Positions 26,850 through 36,090 are shown, counted from the first letter of the stretch. The stretch: 64,000 bases of DNA from Dyella sp. AtDHG13 (GCF_003201105.1 NZ_QICJ01000002.1:62001-126000), one strand, 5' to 3'. Translations and numbers: made by a program. Notes: a model not told the origin generated them from the sequence alone.

Positions 26850-27458
26850 TCAGGACGCCAGGCTCGCCGGCGGAGCGAACACATGCGCATGCTCCCGCCG
26901 CAATCGGTCCCATTCGATCTTGAACCAGGGCGTGAAGCGCTCCGGGTGCGCATCGATCTCGCGATCCAGCGCGTCCGGCGCCACGTAGCGCAAGGCGGCG
27001 ATCTCATGGATGTTGGCGACGGGCGCCGTATCCGTTCGACCCGCGTAGACCCAGCACAGTTCATGCTCGGCGCCTTCCGCATCGAACTGCGCCTGATACT
27101 GGAACTTGAACTGGAACTCGAACTGGCACTGCATGCCAAGTTCTTCGCCTAGCCGCCGATGGATGGCCGTTTCCATGGTCTCGCCGCGGCGCGGATGGCT
27201 GCAGCAGGTGTTGGACCAGTAGCCCGGCCACAGGCGCTTGCCTTGCGCGCGCTGCTGAAGCAGCAATTCACCGTGCGTGTTGAACACGAACAGCGAGAAG
27301 GCGCGATGCAGGATGCCCTGCCCGTGATGCGCGGAAGCCTTGTCGAGAAAGCCTGTTTCGCGATCGTGCTCGTCCACCAGCACCAGAGGTTCGTCCTGGA
27401 AGGAAACCACATTCCTCGACCAGGTTTCTTCGTTGTAGTCCAACTCGCGGCTAGCCAA
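26850..27458 (-). CDS. idi: Isopentenyl-diphosphate delta-isomerase, type I
   Basis: 202 residues of the Nudix-type Idi family: VLVDEHDRETGFLDKASAHH, then LHRAFSLFVFN, the catalytic segment YWSNTCCSHPRRGE with the active-site Cys, and the downstream Glu in HELCWVYAG. It interconverts IPP and DMAPP. The start codon is TTG at 27458, with GAGAGG about 8 bases upstream; no in-frame ATG precedes the conserved core. Idi is dispensable beside the MEP pathway and here probably balances prenyl supply for squalene. Confidence 0.92.
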   Translation of the reverse strand: MASRELDYNEETWSRNVVSFQDEPLVLVDEHDRETGFLDKASAHHGQGILHRAFSLFVFNTHGELLLQQRAQGKRLWPGYWSNTCCSHPRRGETMETAIHRRLGEELGMQCQFEFQFKFQYQAQFDAEGAEHELCWVYAGRTDTAPVANIHEIAALRYVAPDALDREIDAHPERFTPWFKIEWDRLRREHAHVFAPPASLAS

Positions 27459-27626
27459 GGCTCGAACCTCTCTCTTCCGGCGGACAGCGATACGCCCCGG
27501 TCATCACATCTTCGTCACAAATGGCGTAACGCACGTCCGACCGTCGAACGAATACGTGCTCAGGCTAGCAAGGTTGAGCGGAGGCGAGTAGTCCCTCGCA
27601 AGCATTTGCGCTACATCGGGCCACAG

Positions 27627-28169
27627 TCAATTTGTCGAATGGACGCTGCTTGCCGGTACAGGAAAGGGCTCGTGCGTGCGTGTCCAGGTGGTACTTCCGC
27701 CCAGCAGCGGAATGCCGATGTAGCCACGCAGCACGAGCCGGTCGGGCGATCGCAGATGCACTTCGCAGTGGTATTCCTTGCCGTTGTCGGCGTTGTAGAC
27801 GCGGCCGTCCACCCAGGCCTTGGCATCGCTGTCATAACGCAAGCCCCACAACAGGCGCAGCCCGGTCAGCGGCCGGGAGCGCAGCGCGGGATCGGGATTG
27901 TGCCGATCCGTCACGGTCTTGCCGTTGAGCTCCGGCCCGTCCTCCGGTCCGTAGGTGTCATGCAGTTGCCAGACGATGGTGCCGACGAAGGTATCGCCCT
28001 GCGGCTCGATGCGGATGATGGCGTCGCGGCTCTCGACCAGCCAGTCGCCGGTGATCGCCGCCGCATCGCTCGCGGGCGACTGCGCGAACGCCGCGCCGCA
28101 TGACAGCGCCAGCAGCATGAGCAGCCCAGCACGTCGCCATCGAAAGAGATAGGTTTTCACAAAGTGCAT
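27627..28169 (-). CDS. Secreted DUF2147 protein
   Basis: 180 residues. A signal peptide ends near GAAFA/QS. The mature domain has the DUF2147 pattern: ITGDWLVESRDAIIRIEPQG, FVGTIVWQLHD, then GKTVTDRHNPDPALRSRPL and GKEYHCEVHL with a C-terminal RGYIGIPLLGGSTTWTR. The function of the family is not established. It is divergent from hpnI with the two 5' ends almost touching, so the promoters must overlap. Confidence 0.82.
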   Translation of the reverse strand: MHFVKTYLFRWRRAGLLMLLALSCGAAFAQSPASDAAAITGDWLVESRDAIIRIEPQGDTFVGTIVWQLHDTYGPEDGPELNGKTVTDRHNPDPALRSRPLTGLRLLWGLRYDSDAKAWVDGRVYNADNGKEYHCEVHLRSPDRLVLRGYIGIPLLGGSTTWTRTHEPFPVPASSVHSTN

Positions 28170-28214
28170 GCGTTAACTTTGGAAGGAATGGTGGATCGCG
28201 TCCGAGCCGAATTC

Positions 28215-29381
28215 ATGCCGTTCTCTCCTGCCGCTACAACACCGCTGTCATGGATGGGCATGATCCTGGCCCTGTGCGCGGCAATGTATGCGTATCTGAG
28301 CTTCTGGGCATGGTTTCGCAGCGAGCGGCGGCAGCAGCATCGGCGAGCGGATGTGAACGATCAGGCAAGCCGGCCCGTGAGCGTACTCAAGCCGCTGCAC
28401 GGCGCCGAACCCAGGCTTTACGAGAACCTGCGGAGTTTCTGCGAGCAGCATTACGCGCATTATGAATTGCTCTTTGGCGTGCGCGATCCGGAGGATCCGG
28501 CTATCGCCGTAGTGCAACGGCTGCAGCGCGAATTCCCGCAGTTGCCGATGGCGCTGGTCATCGACCCCGCGGTGCACGGCGCCAACCTCAAGGTCAGCAA
28601 CCTGATCAACCTGGTCGCGCAGGCGCGGCATGACTGGCTGGTGCTGGCCGACAGTGACATCAGCGTGACACCGGACTATCTGCTGCGTGTCACCGCCCCG
28701 CTCAACGACCCGCGCACCGGCATCGTGACCTGTCTTTATCATGGCGTGGCCAACAACACCCTCAGCTCGCGGCTGGGGCGGCTGTTCATCGACGACTGGT
28801 TTGCGCCGTCCGTAAGGCTGGCGCATGCCTTCGGCTCGACCCGCTTCGCGTTCGGCTCGACTATCGGCCTGCGCCGCGACGCACTGGAAGCCATCGGCGG
28901 CTTCGACCCCTTGAAGGACACGTTGGCGGATGATTTCTGGCTGGGCGAACGCACGCGGCAGTTGGGCCTGCGCACCGTACTCAGTGACGTGGTCGTGGGC
29001 ACCGACGTCAGCGAGACGACGCTCGCCAGCCTCTGGTCGCATGAGCTGCGCTGGCTGCGCACCATCCGCGCCATCTCCCCGGCCGGTTTCTTCTTCAGCT
29101 TCATTTGCCTGACCTGGCCGCTGCTGGCCGTAGCCCTGGCGCTGTCGCCTTCCGCGCCTTGCCTCGTCATCTGCGTGCTCGCCGCGATCGCCCGCACGGC
29201 GCGCTATGCCGCGTCGTGGCGAAGCACCGCAAGATCGTCCCGCTGGCGGGATCTCTGGCTCACCCCTTTCCGCGACGCGCTATTGCTGGTGGAATGGGCG
29301 GGTGCGCTGGTCCACTGGCGAGTGGATTGGCGCGGTCAGGTATTGCATGCGCGCGACCATGCGCCATCGCGGTATCCTTAG
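28215..29381 (+). CDS. hpnI: Hopanoid biosynthesis glycosyltransferase HpnI
   Basis: About 388 residues, GT21 (ceramide glucosyltransferase-like). An N-terminal membrane helix precedes PVSVLKPLHGAEPRLYENL, LADSDISVTPDYLL, DTLADDFWLGERTRQLG and the HELRW motif of the (Q/R)xxRW signature; C-terminal helices follow. HpnI adds N-acetylglucosamine to bacteriohopanetetrol. The frame is open from a GTG at 28164; ATGs at 28188 and 28215 are alternatives, none with a clear Shine-Dalgarno. First gene of hpnI-J-K-L-ferritin-like. Confidence 0.9.
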   Translation: MPFSPAATTPLSWMGMILALCAAMYAYLSFWAWFRSERRQQHRRADVNDQASRPVSVLKPLHGAEPRLYENLRSFCEQHYAHYELLFGVRDPEDPAIAVVQRLQREFPQLPMALVIDPAVHGANLKVSNLINLVAQARHDWLVLADSDISVTPDYLLRVTAPLNDPRTGIVTCLYHGVANNTLSSRLGRLFIDDWFAPSVRLAHAFGSTRFAFGSTIGLRRDALEAIGGFDPLKDTLADDFWLGERTRQLGLRTVLSDVVVGTDVSETTLASLWSHELRWLRTIRAISPAGFFFSFICLTWPLLAVALALSPSAPCLVICVLAAIARTARYAASWRSTARSSRWRDLWLTPFRDALLLVEWAGALVHWRVDWRGQVLHARDHAPSRYP

Positions 29382-29431
29382 TCGAAAGTGCGATGAACAA
29401 CTCGTTGCGGAAGCAGGAGCTTGGCAATCCC

Positions 29432-30859
29432 ATGAAGACGCTTTTTCTGCAGGCCCCTTCGTTTGACGGTTTCGATGGCGGGGCCGGCTCCCGTTACCAG
29501 GCCAAACGCGAGATCAAGAGTTTCTGGTATCCCACCTGGCTGGCGCAGCCGGCCGCGCTCGTTCCCGGATCGCGCGTGCTCGACGCCCCGGTGGAAGAGC
29601 TCTCGGTGGAAGACACCCTCGGTATCGCCAGCGCTTACGACCTCGTGATCATCCATACCAGCACGCCCTCCTTCCCCACCGACGCGAAATTCGCGGAGCT
29701 GCTCAAGGAGCGCCAGCCCAATATCCTCATCGGCATGGTGGGCGCCAAGGTCGCGGTGGAACCGGAACCCTCCTTGCTGGCGTCACCCGCCATCGATTTC
29801 GTGGCGCGCGAAGAGTTCGACTACACCTGCAAGGAAGTGGCCGAGGGCCGCGCCCTGAAGGACATCGCCGGCATCAGCTACAAGCTCGCCGACGGCCGCG
29901 TGCAGCACAACCCGCCGCGCGCCACCATCGAGCACATGGACGACCTGCCCTTCGTGGCGCCGATCTACAAGCGCGACCTGAAGATCGAGCGCTACTTCAT
30001 CGGCTACCTGATGCATCCGTACGTGTCGATCTACACCGGCCGCGGCTGCCGCTCCAAGTGCACTTTCTGCCTGTGGCCGCAGACGGTGGGCGGCCATCGC
30101 TACCGCGTGCGCTCGGCCGCCAACGTGCTCGCCGAGGCCAAGTGGATCAAGGAGAACATGCCCGAGGTCCGCGAACTCATGTTCGACGACGACACCTTCA
30201 CCGACAGCTCCAACATGGAGCGCGTGCACGAGATCGCGCGCGGCCTGCATGCGATGGGCTGGACCTGGAGCTGCAACGCCAAGGCCAACGTGCCCTACGA
30301 GTCGCTCAAGATCATGAAGGAGAACGGCCTGCGCCTGCTGCTGGTGGGCTACGAGTCCGGCGACGACCAGATCCTGCACAACATCAAGAAGGGCCTGCGC
30401 ACCGACATCGCGCGCACCTTCACCGAGAACTGCCGCAAGCTCGGCATCACCGTGCACGGCACCTTCATCCTCGGCCTGCCGGGCGAAACCAAGGAAACCA
30501 TCGCGCGCACCATCCAGTACGCCAAGGAGATCAACCCGCACACCATCCAGGTGTCGCTGGCCGCGCCCTATCCGGGCACCACGCTGTACAAGCAGGCCAT
30601 CGACAACGGCTGGCTGGAGGAGAACACCTCGGCGCACCTGGTCAACGACAAGGGCGTGCAGCTGGCGATGATCAGCTATCCGCACCTGTCCAAGGAAGAG
30701 ATCTTCCACGGCGTGGAAACCTTCTACCGCAGCTTCTATTTCCGCCCTTCCAAGATCTGGGAGATCGTGAAGGAAATGGCGGGCAGCTGGGAGATGACCA
30801 AGCGGCGCCTGCGCGAAGGCGTGGAGTTCTTCCGTTTCCTGCGCGCGCACGAGGCGTGA
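29432..30859 (+). CDS. hpnJ: Radical SAM/B12-binding protein HpnJ
   Basis: 475 residues: N-terminal B12-binding-like domain (about 1-150; MKTLFLQAPSFDGFDGGAGS), then a radical SAM domain with C-x3-C-x2-C in GRGCRSKCTFCLWP and a C-terminal helical tail. HpnJ converts the glucosaminyl head group of bacteriohopanetetrol to the cyclitol ether. The ATG at 29432 gives the family N-terminus; an upstream in-frame ATG at 29393 would add 13 unconserved residues. It is 50 bp after hpnI. Confidence 0.93.
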   Translation: MKTLFLQAPSFDGFDGGAGSRYQAKREIKSFWYPTWLAQPAALVPGSRVLDAPVEELSVEDTLGIASAYDLVIIHTSTPSFPTDAKFAELLKERQPNILIGMVGAKVAVEPEPSLLASPAIDFVAREEFDYTCKEVAEGRALKDIAGISYKLADGRVQHNPPRATIEHMDDLPFVAPIYKRDLKIERYFIGYLMHPYVSIYTGRGCRSKCTFCLWPQTVGGHRYRVRSAANVLAEAKWIKENMPEVRELMFDDDTFTDSSNMERVHEIARGLHAMGWTWSCNAKANVPYESLKIMKENGLRLLLVGYESGDDQILHNIKKGLRTDIARTFTENCRKLGITVHGTFILGLPGETKETIARTIQYAKEINPHTIQVSLAAPYPGTTLYKQAIDNGWLEENTSAHLVNDKGVQLAMISYPHLSKEEIFHGVETFYRSFYFRPSKIWEIVKEMAGSWEMTKRRLREGVEFFRFLRAHEA

Positions 30860-30881
30860 CCGCAAGGCGCGCGCTGGACCG

Positions 30882-31712
30882 ATGACCGATTCACCCGTAT
30901 CCACGCGCCCACGACTGATCGTGACGGCCGATGATTTCGGCCTGCACACCGCCGTCAACCAGGCGGTGGAGCGCGGCTATCGCGAAGGCGTGCTGCGCGC
31001 GGCCAGCCTGATGGTGACGGCGCCCGCGGTGGCCGACGCCGTGGCGCGCGCGCGGCAGCTGCCGGGACTGGCGGTTGGCCTGCACCTGGTGCTGGCGGAT
31101 GGACAATCCGCCCTGCCGCCCTCGCGCATACCCGACCTGGTCGATGCACGCGGAAACTTTGGCGACAACATGGTGCGCGACGGATTCCGCTTCTTCTTCC
31201 TGCCGCACGTGCGCCGGCAGCTGGCCACGGAAATCCGCGCGCAGTTCGAGGCCTTCGCCGCCACCGGCCTGCCGCTCGACCACGTCAACGCACACAAACA
31301 CTTTCATCTTCATCCCACCGTGCTATCCCTGATGCTTTCCATTGGCCGCGATTACGGCCTGCGCGCCGTGCGCTGGCCGGCCGAACCCGGTTCCGGCCCC
31401 TGGCTCAAACCCTGGCTCGCGCTGATGCGCCATCGCCTGCGCCGCGCCGGCGTGCGCACCAACGACCACGTCTTCGGCATCCGCCACACCGGCGGCATGG
31501 ACGAGCAGGCCTTGCTCGACGTCGTGCAAGGCCTGCCCGCCGGGCTGAGCGAGCTGTACCTGCACCCGGCCATCCATGGCGAACTCACGCCCGCGATGAG
31601 CGATTACCGCCATGCCGACGAACTGGCCGCCCTGCTGTCGCCGCGCGTGCGGCAGGCCGTGGCCGAACACTGCCTGCTCTGCCGGGGCTTCAGCGATCCG
31701 GCCGCCGCATGA
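30882..31712 (+). CDS. hpnK: Hopanoid GlcNAc deacetylase HpnK
   Basis: 276 residues of the YdjC/ChbG carbohydrate deacetylase family. Metal and catalytic motifs are VTADDFGLH (Asp-Asp near the N-terminus), VGLHLVL and VNAHKHFHLHP. HpnK removes the acetyl group from GlcNAc-bacteriohopanetetrol made by HpnI, giving the substrate for HpnJ. It is 22 bp after hpnJ and overlaps hpnL by 4 bp (ATGA). Confidence 0.93.
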   Translation: MTDSPVSTRPRLIVTADDFGLHTAVNQAVERGYREGVLRAASLMVTAPAVADAVARARQLPGLAVGLHLVLADGQSALPPSRIPDLVDARGNFGDNMVRDGFRFFFLPHVRRQLATEIRAQFEAFAATGLPLDHVNAHKHFHLHPTVLSLMLSIGRDYGLRAVRWPAEPGSGPWLKPWLALMRHRLRRAGVRTNDHVFGIRHTGGMDEQALLDVVQGLPAGLSELYLHPAIHGELTPAMSDYRHADELAALLSPRVRQAVAEHCLLCRGFSDPAAA

Positions 31713-32728
31713 AATATCTCGTTTATCTTGCCGGCCTGCTCGGGCTGATCGCCGCGATCATCCTGGTGACGCAGCAGAACTGGTCCGCCATCGAAAACGC
31801 CTTCGACCACGCGGGCTGGGCCTTGCTCTGGCTGCTGCCCTTCCATGCCCTGCCCCTGCTGCTGGACGTGCTCGGCTGGCGCACGCTGCTGGCGCCGAGC
31901 GATCCGCAACGGCGCGCCGGCACGCCTTTCCTGTTCTGGGCCGCCACCGTGCGCGAAGCCTGCAACCGGCTGCTGCCGGTCGCCAATGTCGGCGGCGAGA
32001 TCGTCGGCATCCGCCTGGTCAAATGGCGCGGGCTGGAAGGCGCGCCGGTAGCAGCCAGCGTGGTCATGGAAGTGCTGCTGACCCTGGTCAGCCAGTACAT
32101 CTTCGTCGCGCTGGGTTTGCTCCTGCTGATCGGCATGGCCGGCCACATCGGTACGCTCAATTCGGTGATCGGCGCGGTGGCGGCCTCGCTGCCGCTGCCT
32201 ATCGGCCTGATCTGGATCCTTCGCCACGGCCAGCTGTTCTCGCGGCTGGAAACCTTCGCGGAAAAGCTGCTCGGCGGCCCGTCGCGCTTCACCGAACTGC
32301 TCGACGGCGCGCGCCTGGACGAGGAAGTCCGCAAGCTCTACGACCGCCCCGCGCGCCTGGCCGTGGCCTGTGCCTGGCAGGTGGCCGGTTTCGTGGTGGG
32401 CAGTTTCGAAAGCTGGCTTGCGCTGCAGCTGCTGGGCTTTCCCATCTCCGTGTGGGACGCCATCGCCATCGAGGCCACCACGCAGGCCGTGCGCCACATC
32501 ATCTTCTTCGTCCCGGCCGGCCTGGGCGTGCAGGAAGGCGGACTGGTGCTGTTCGGCAACATCATCGGCCTGCCCGCCGATGCCGCCATCGCGCTGTCGC
32601 TGGTCAAGCGCGCGCGCGAGGTAGGCTTCGGCGTGCCTGCACTGCTGTCGTGGCAGTGGGCCGAGGCACACCGGCTGCATCGCCGCTGGCTCTCGCGCCG
32701 CAAGCCCGGGCTTTCCGACACACCCTGA
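31709..32728 (+). CDS. hpnL: Hopanoid-associated membrane protein HpnL
   Basis: 339 residues with about seven or eight membrane helices. It belongs to the UPF0104/lysylphosphatidylglycerol synthase transmembrane family (EVLLTLVSQYIFVALGLLLL, FESWLALQLLGFP, TTQAVRHIIFFVPAGLGVQEGG). Members in hopanoid clusters are called HpnL; a flippase-like or lipid-transfer role is suspected but unproven. It overlaps hpnK and is followed 11 bp later by the ferritin-like gene. Confidence 0.9.
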   Translation: MKYLVYLAGLLGLIAAIILVTQQNWSAIENAFDHAGWALLWLLPFHALPLLLDVLGWRTLLAPSDPQRRAGTPFLFWAATVREACNRLLPVANVGGEIVGIRLVKWRGLEGAPVAASVVMEVLLTLVSQYIFVALGLLLLIGMAGHIGTLNSVIGAVAASLPLPIGLIWILRHGQLFSRLETFAEKLLGGPSRFTELLDGARLDEEVRKLYDRPARLAVACAWQVAGFVVGSFESWLALQLLGFPISVWDAIAIEATTQAVRHIIFFVPAGLGVQEGGLVLFGNIIGLPADAAIALSLVKRAREVGFGVPALLSWQWAEAHRLHRRWLSRRKPGLSDTP

Positions 32729-32739
32729 GCGAGGTGAGC

Positions 32740-33630
32740 ATGTCCCATGACGCCGTAGCCGCCGCCGATCACACCATGCGCCACTGGGCCGGCAACGAGC
32801 CGGGGCGCATCAAGATCGGCTCCGACGCGCACAAGCGCCTGTTCTGCCGGATGCTGCTGGACACGCACAACCCGTACAAGCCGGCCGTGATCGAATGGCC
32901 GGCGTTGAGTCCCGACGCGCTGCACCGCATCACCTCGCTGCCGATCTGGGACATCGCCGTGCAGACCGAAGGCAAGGCCAAGCTGCGCGTGGCCACCTAC
33001 ACCAACACCGTGGGCGATCCGCTGCTGCACGAAGCCCTCACCATGGATGGCGACGAGGAAGCGCGCCACAAGGTGGTGCTCAGCAAGATGGTCGCGGCCT
33101 ACGGCATCGCACTGGCGCCGGAGCCCGAGTACGAAGTGCCGAAGGACCCCGAATGGGGCTGGCTGGTCACCGGCTACAGCGAATGCATCGACAGCTTCTT
33201 CGCCTTCGGCCTGTTCGAGTCGGCCAAGCGCACCGGCTACTTTCCCGCCGAACTGGTGGAAACCTTCGAGCCGGTGATGCAGGAAGAGGCGCGCCACATC
33301 CTGTTCTTCGCCAACTGGGTGGCATGGCATCGCAAGCAGTTGCCGTGGTGGCGGCGCCCGGCCTTCGAGTTCAAGGTGCTGCGCGTGTGGCTGTTCCTGA
33401 TCTGGGAACGCATCGGCATCGCCAAGGGCCTGGATGACAACGGCGAAATGCAGGACGCGAATTTCACCATCACCGGCCACGAACAGATCGGCCTGGACCT
33501 GAAGATCGGCGAATTGATCGACCTGTGCCTGGCGCAGGACAGCTTGCGCATGGGCGGCTACGACGAACGCCTGCTGCGCCCGACCTTCGTGCCGCGCATG
33601 GCGCGGCTGGCGCGGCGGTTCATGCGTTGA
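32740..33630 (+). CDS. Uncharacterised ferritin-like diiron protein of the hopanoid operon
   Basis: 296 residues. I read a complete four-helix diiron set: Glu77, then Glu107-x-x-His110 (GDEEARHK), Glu149, then Glu183-x-x-His186 (QEEARHIL). The spacing of about 30 and 34 residues between helix pairs is typical of ferritin-like oxidases. Residues 212-225 are hydrophobic and could touch the membrane. The ATG at 32740 has GAGGTGA just upstream and lies 11 bp after hpnL, so it is the last gene of the hpnI-J-K-L message. Function is not known to me; an O2-dependent step on a hopanoid or its head group, or radical/iron protection, are both possible. Confidence 0.8.
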   Translation: MSHDAVAAADHTMRHWAGNEPGRIKIGSDAHKRLFCRMLLDTHNPYKPAVIEWPALSPDALHRITSLPIWDIAVQTEGKAKLRVATYTNTVGDPLLHEALTMDGDEEARHKVVLSKMVAAYGIALAPEPEYEVPKDPEWGWLVTGYSECIDSFFAFGLFESAKRTGYFPAELVETFEPVMQEEARHILFFANWVAWHRKQLPWWRRPAFEFKVLRVWLFLIWERIGIAKGLDDNGEMQDANFTITGHEQIGLDLKIGELIDLCLAQDSLRMGGYDERLLRPTFVPRMARLARRFMR

Positions 33631-33643
33631 ACCGTGACGGTTG

Positions 33644-34621
33644 TCAGCGATGCAGACTGAACCACGCCACTGCGTCCTCCAGCGCCAGTCGCACCGGCCC
33701 GGCGGCGTAGCCCAGCTCGCGCTCCGCCTTGGCGCTGGTGAAGAACATGCGCTTGCGCGACATGCGCACTTCTTCCACGGTGGCGATCGGCGGCTTGCCG
33801 GTCAGCCTTGACCACGCCTCCGCCGCATAGGCCACCGGCATCACCGCGCCATGCGGCAGGCGCCAGCGCGGCGGCGGGCGGCCGACGATGTCCGCGATCT
33901 CGAACAGCAGGTCGCGCAGGCTGATGTTGCTGCCGCCAAGCACGTAGCGTTCGCCCGCCACGCCGTGGCGGAAGGCCAGCCAATGCCCATCGGCCACGTC
34001 GTCCACGTGCACCACGTTGAGCCCGGTATCGACATAGGCGGGCATGCGTCCCGTCATGGCATCGCGCACGATGCGTCCGGTGGGCGTGGGCTTGATGTCG
34101 CGCGGGCCGATCGGCGTCGATGGGTTGACGATCACCACCGGCAAACCCTGCGCGGCGTACTCGCTCACCAGCTGTTCCGCCAGGAACTTGGAGCGCTTGT
34201 AGTGGCCCACCATGTCGGCCAGCGACACGGGCGTCGCCTCGTCGCCGGGCGTGCCGTCCCTGGGAATGCCCAGCGTCGCCACGCTGCTGGTGTAGACCAC
34301 GCGCGGCACGCCGGCACGCCGCGCCACGTCCAGCAGCGCGCGCGTACCCTCGACATTGGTCTGATACAACTCCTGCGGCCGTGGCGCCCACAGGCGGTAA
34401 TCCGCCGCCACATGGAACAGGGCATCGCAGCCGTCGCAGATGCCTGCCAGCGACGAGGCATCGGCAAGATCGGCTTCCACCACCTCCACATCGAGTCCCT
34501 GCAGGTTGCGCCGGTCGGAGCCGGGCCGCGCCAGGACGCGCACGTGGTGATCCTCGCGCAGCAGCCTCCGCACCACGGCGGAGCCGACGAACCCGGTGGC
34601 GCCGGTCACCAGCGACCTCAC
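33644..34621 (-). CDS. hpnA: Hopanoid-associated sugar epimerase HpnA
   Basis: 325 residues, short-chain NAD(P)-dependent epimerase/reductase. The dinucleotide motif is TGATGFVGSAV at the N-terminus; the catalytic triad region shows YTSSVATLG and HYKRSKFLAE (Tyr-x3-Lys). HpnA is a marker of hopanoid clusters; its substrate is uncertain. The start is probably GTG at 34621 (VRSLVTGATGF); another GTG at 34672 would add residues before the Rossmann strand. It is transcribed alone, convergent with the ferritin-like gene (13 bp between stops). Confidence 0.88.
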   Translation of the reverse strand: MRSLVTGATGFVGSAVVRRLLREDHHVRVLARPGSDRRNLQGLDVEVVEADLADASSLAGICDGCDALFHVAADYRLWAPRPQELYQTNVEGTRALLDVARRAGVPRVVYTSSVATLGIPRDGTPGDEATPVSLADMVGHYKRSKFLAEQLVSEYAAQGLPVVIVNPSTPIGPRDIKPTPTGRIVRDAMTGRMPAYVDTGLNVVHVDDVADGHWLAFRHGVAGERYVLGGSNISLRDLLFEIADIVGRPPPRWRLPHGAVMPVAYAAEAWSRLTGKPPIATVEEVRMSRKRMFFTSAKAERELGYAAGPVRLALEDAVAWFSLHR

Positions 34622-34950
34622 AGGCTCGATTCCGAGATGCGCCCGACCATCGCCAGCACCCGCTCTGGACACATACGTCTGCTTTCCCTGAACTCGGGGA
34701 GGAGTTGCGGTTCATTATGTACGAACGACGCACGCGGTGGCACCGCATTCGCGACCGTAGCCGTTTCGTGGCGACGCGCACCAGTGCCACTCGTCTGGCC
34801 TGCTGCTTTCCGCAGCCTTTCAGCGCAAATGAACATCTAGACGAACCGACGACATTTGCTCTGGTCATATGGCTGCGTCTCACACGGACAGGGTGCTACC
34901 ATGCCGACGTTGCTGGTTTCTCTGTATGTGAATACTAAGAAGGCCCAGGC
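34622..34950. other. Divergent promoter region between hpnA and sqs
   Basis: 329 bp with no convincing gene. It is less GC-rich than its surroundings near the right end. A possible weak promoter for sqs is TTGCTG at 34910 with AATACT at 34931 (15-bp spacing, suboptimal). AAGAAGG at 34936-34943 is the sqs Shine-Dalgarno. Confidence 0.4.
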
Positions 34951-36090
34951 ATGCCAATGTTCGACGCGAAACAAGCCGCCGAGGTTGCCCCGAGCAACGC
35001 CAGCGCTTACCAGGAAGCCATACTTCCCAAGGTGTCACGAACGTTTGCGCTGACGATTCCGCAGCTGCCGCCGGCACTGCGCGACGTTGTCGCCAATGCG
35101 TATCTGCTGTGTCGCATCGCCGACACCATCGAAGACGAACCCGCCTTCACCCCGGAAGAAAAAGGACGCTACGAAAGCGCCTTCGTCGATGCCGTCACCG
35201 GACACATCGACGCACGCGAGTTCGCCGCCGACATTGCGCCACGCCTGTCCAGCGCCACGTCCGAAAGCGAACGCGACCTGATGTTCCGCCTTCCGCTGGT
35301 GCTGGAAGTGACGGATACGTTCAACCCCACCCAGCACGAAGCCATCGTGGAATGCCTGCGCGTGATGTCGCAGGGCATGCACGATTTCCAGCGCGTCGTC
35401 GGCCTGCAGGGGCTGGAGACGCTGCGCGACATGGATCGCTACTGCTACCACGTCGCCGGCGTGGTGGGCGAAATGCTCACCAAGCTGCTCATCGACTTCG
35501 AGCCCGAGCTGGTGCCGCAGACGCGCACGCTGATGCGCCTGGCCATCTCCTTCGGCCAGGGCCTGCAGATGACCAACATCCTCAAGGACCAGTGGGAGGA
35601 TCGCAGTCACGGCGTGTGCTGGCTGCCGCACGACGTCTTCGCGCGTTACGGCGTGGAACTGCGCGACCTCACCGCCGGCCAGCAGGATGCGCACTATGCC
35701 GACGCCATGATCGAGCTGATCGGCGTGGCGCACTCGCATCTGTGCCGCGCGGTGGAATACACCTTGCTCGTGCCGGCACGCCATGCCGGCTTCCGCCGCT
35801 TCTGCCTGTGGAGCATCGGCCTGGCCGTGCTGACGCTGCGCAATCTGCAGGATCGCCTGGATTTCTCCTCCGGCACGCAGGTCAAGGTATCGCGCGCCGC
35901 CGTGGCCCAGACCATTGGCCTGACGCGCCTCACCGACAAATACGACCCGGCCGTCCGTTTCCTGTTCGGCGCCGCGGCGCGCAAGCTGCCGCTCACGCCG
36001 CTGGGCCCGGAGTGGGACGTTCCGCAAGCGCGCAACGTGGCCTGGCCGTGGCGGCGCGCATCGGACTTCAAGAACGCACGATCGCTATGA
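34951..36090 (+). CDS. Squalene synthase, single long (eukaryotic-type) form
   Basis: 379 residues, trans-isoprenyl diphosphate synthase head-to-head family. The two Asp-rich motifs are DTIED (58-62) in CRIADTIEDEP and DQWED (213-217) in NILKDQWEDR; the segment RYCYHVAGVVGEMLTKLL is typical of squalene synthases. At about 380 residues it is far longer than HpnC or HpnD (about 280) and resembles the one-enzyme squalene synthases that make squalene from two farnesyl diphosphates with NADPH. No hpnC, hpnD or hpnE is present here. It overlaps shc by 4 bp (ATGA). Confidence 0.88.
   Translation: MPMFDAKQAAEVAPSNASAYQEAILPKVSRTFALTIPQLPPALRDVVANAYLLCRIADTIEDEPAFTPEEKGRYESAFVDAVTGHIDAREFAADIAPRLSSATSESERDLMFRLPLVLEVTDTFNPTQHEAIVECLRVMSQGMHDFQRVVGLQGLETLRDMDRYCYHVAGVVGEMLTKLLIDFEPELVPQTRTLMRLAISFGQGLQMTNILKDQWEDRSHGVCWLPHDVFARYGVELRDLTAGQQDAHYADAMIELIGVAHSHLCRAVEYTLLVPARHAGFRRFCLWSIGLAVLTLRNLQDRLDFSSGTQVKVSRAAVAQTIGLTRLTDKYDPAVRFLFGAAARKLPLTPLGPEWDVPQARNVAWPWRRASDFKNARSL

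Noticed and set aside
26750-27139. N-terminal extension of hpnH
   Set aside because: The extra ~130 residues are Ser/Arg-rich, overlap idi in another frame and lie before the family N-terminus, which begins at a TTG with a good ribosome site.
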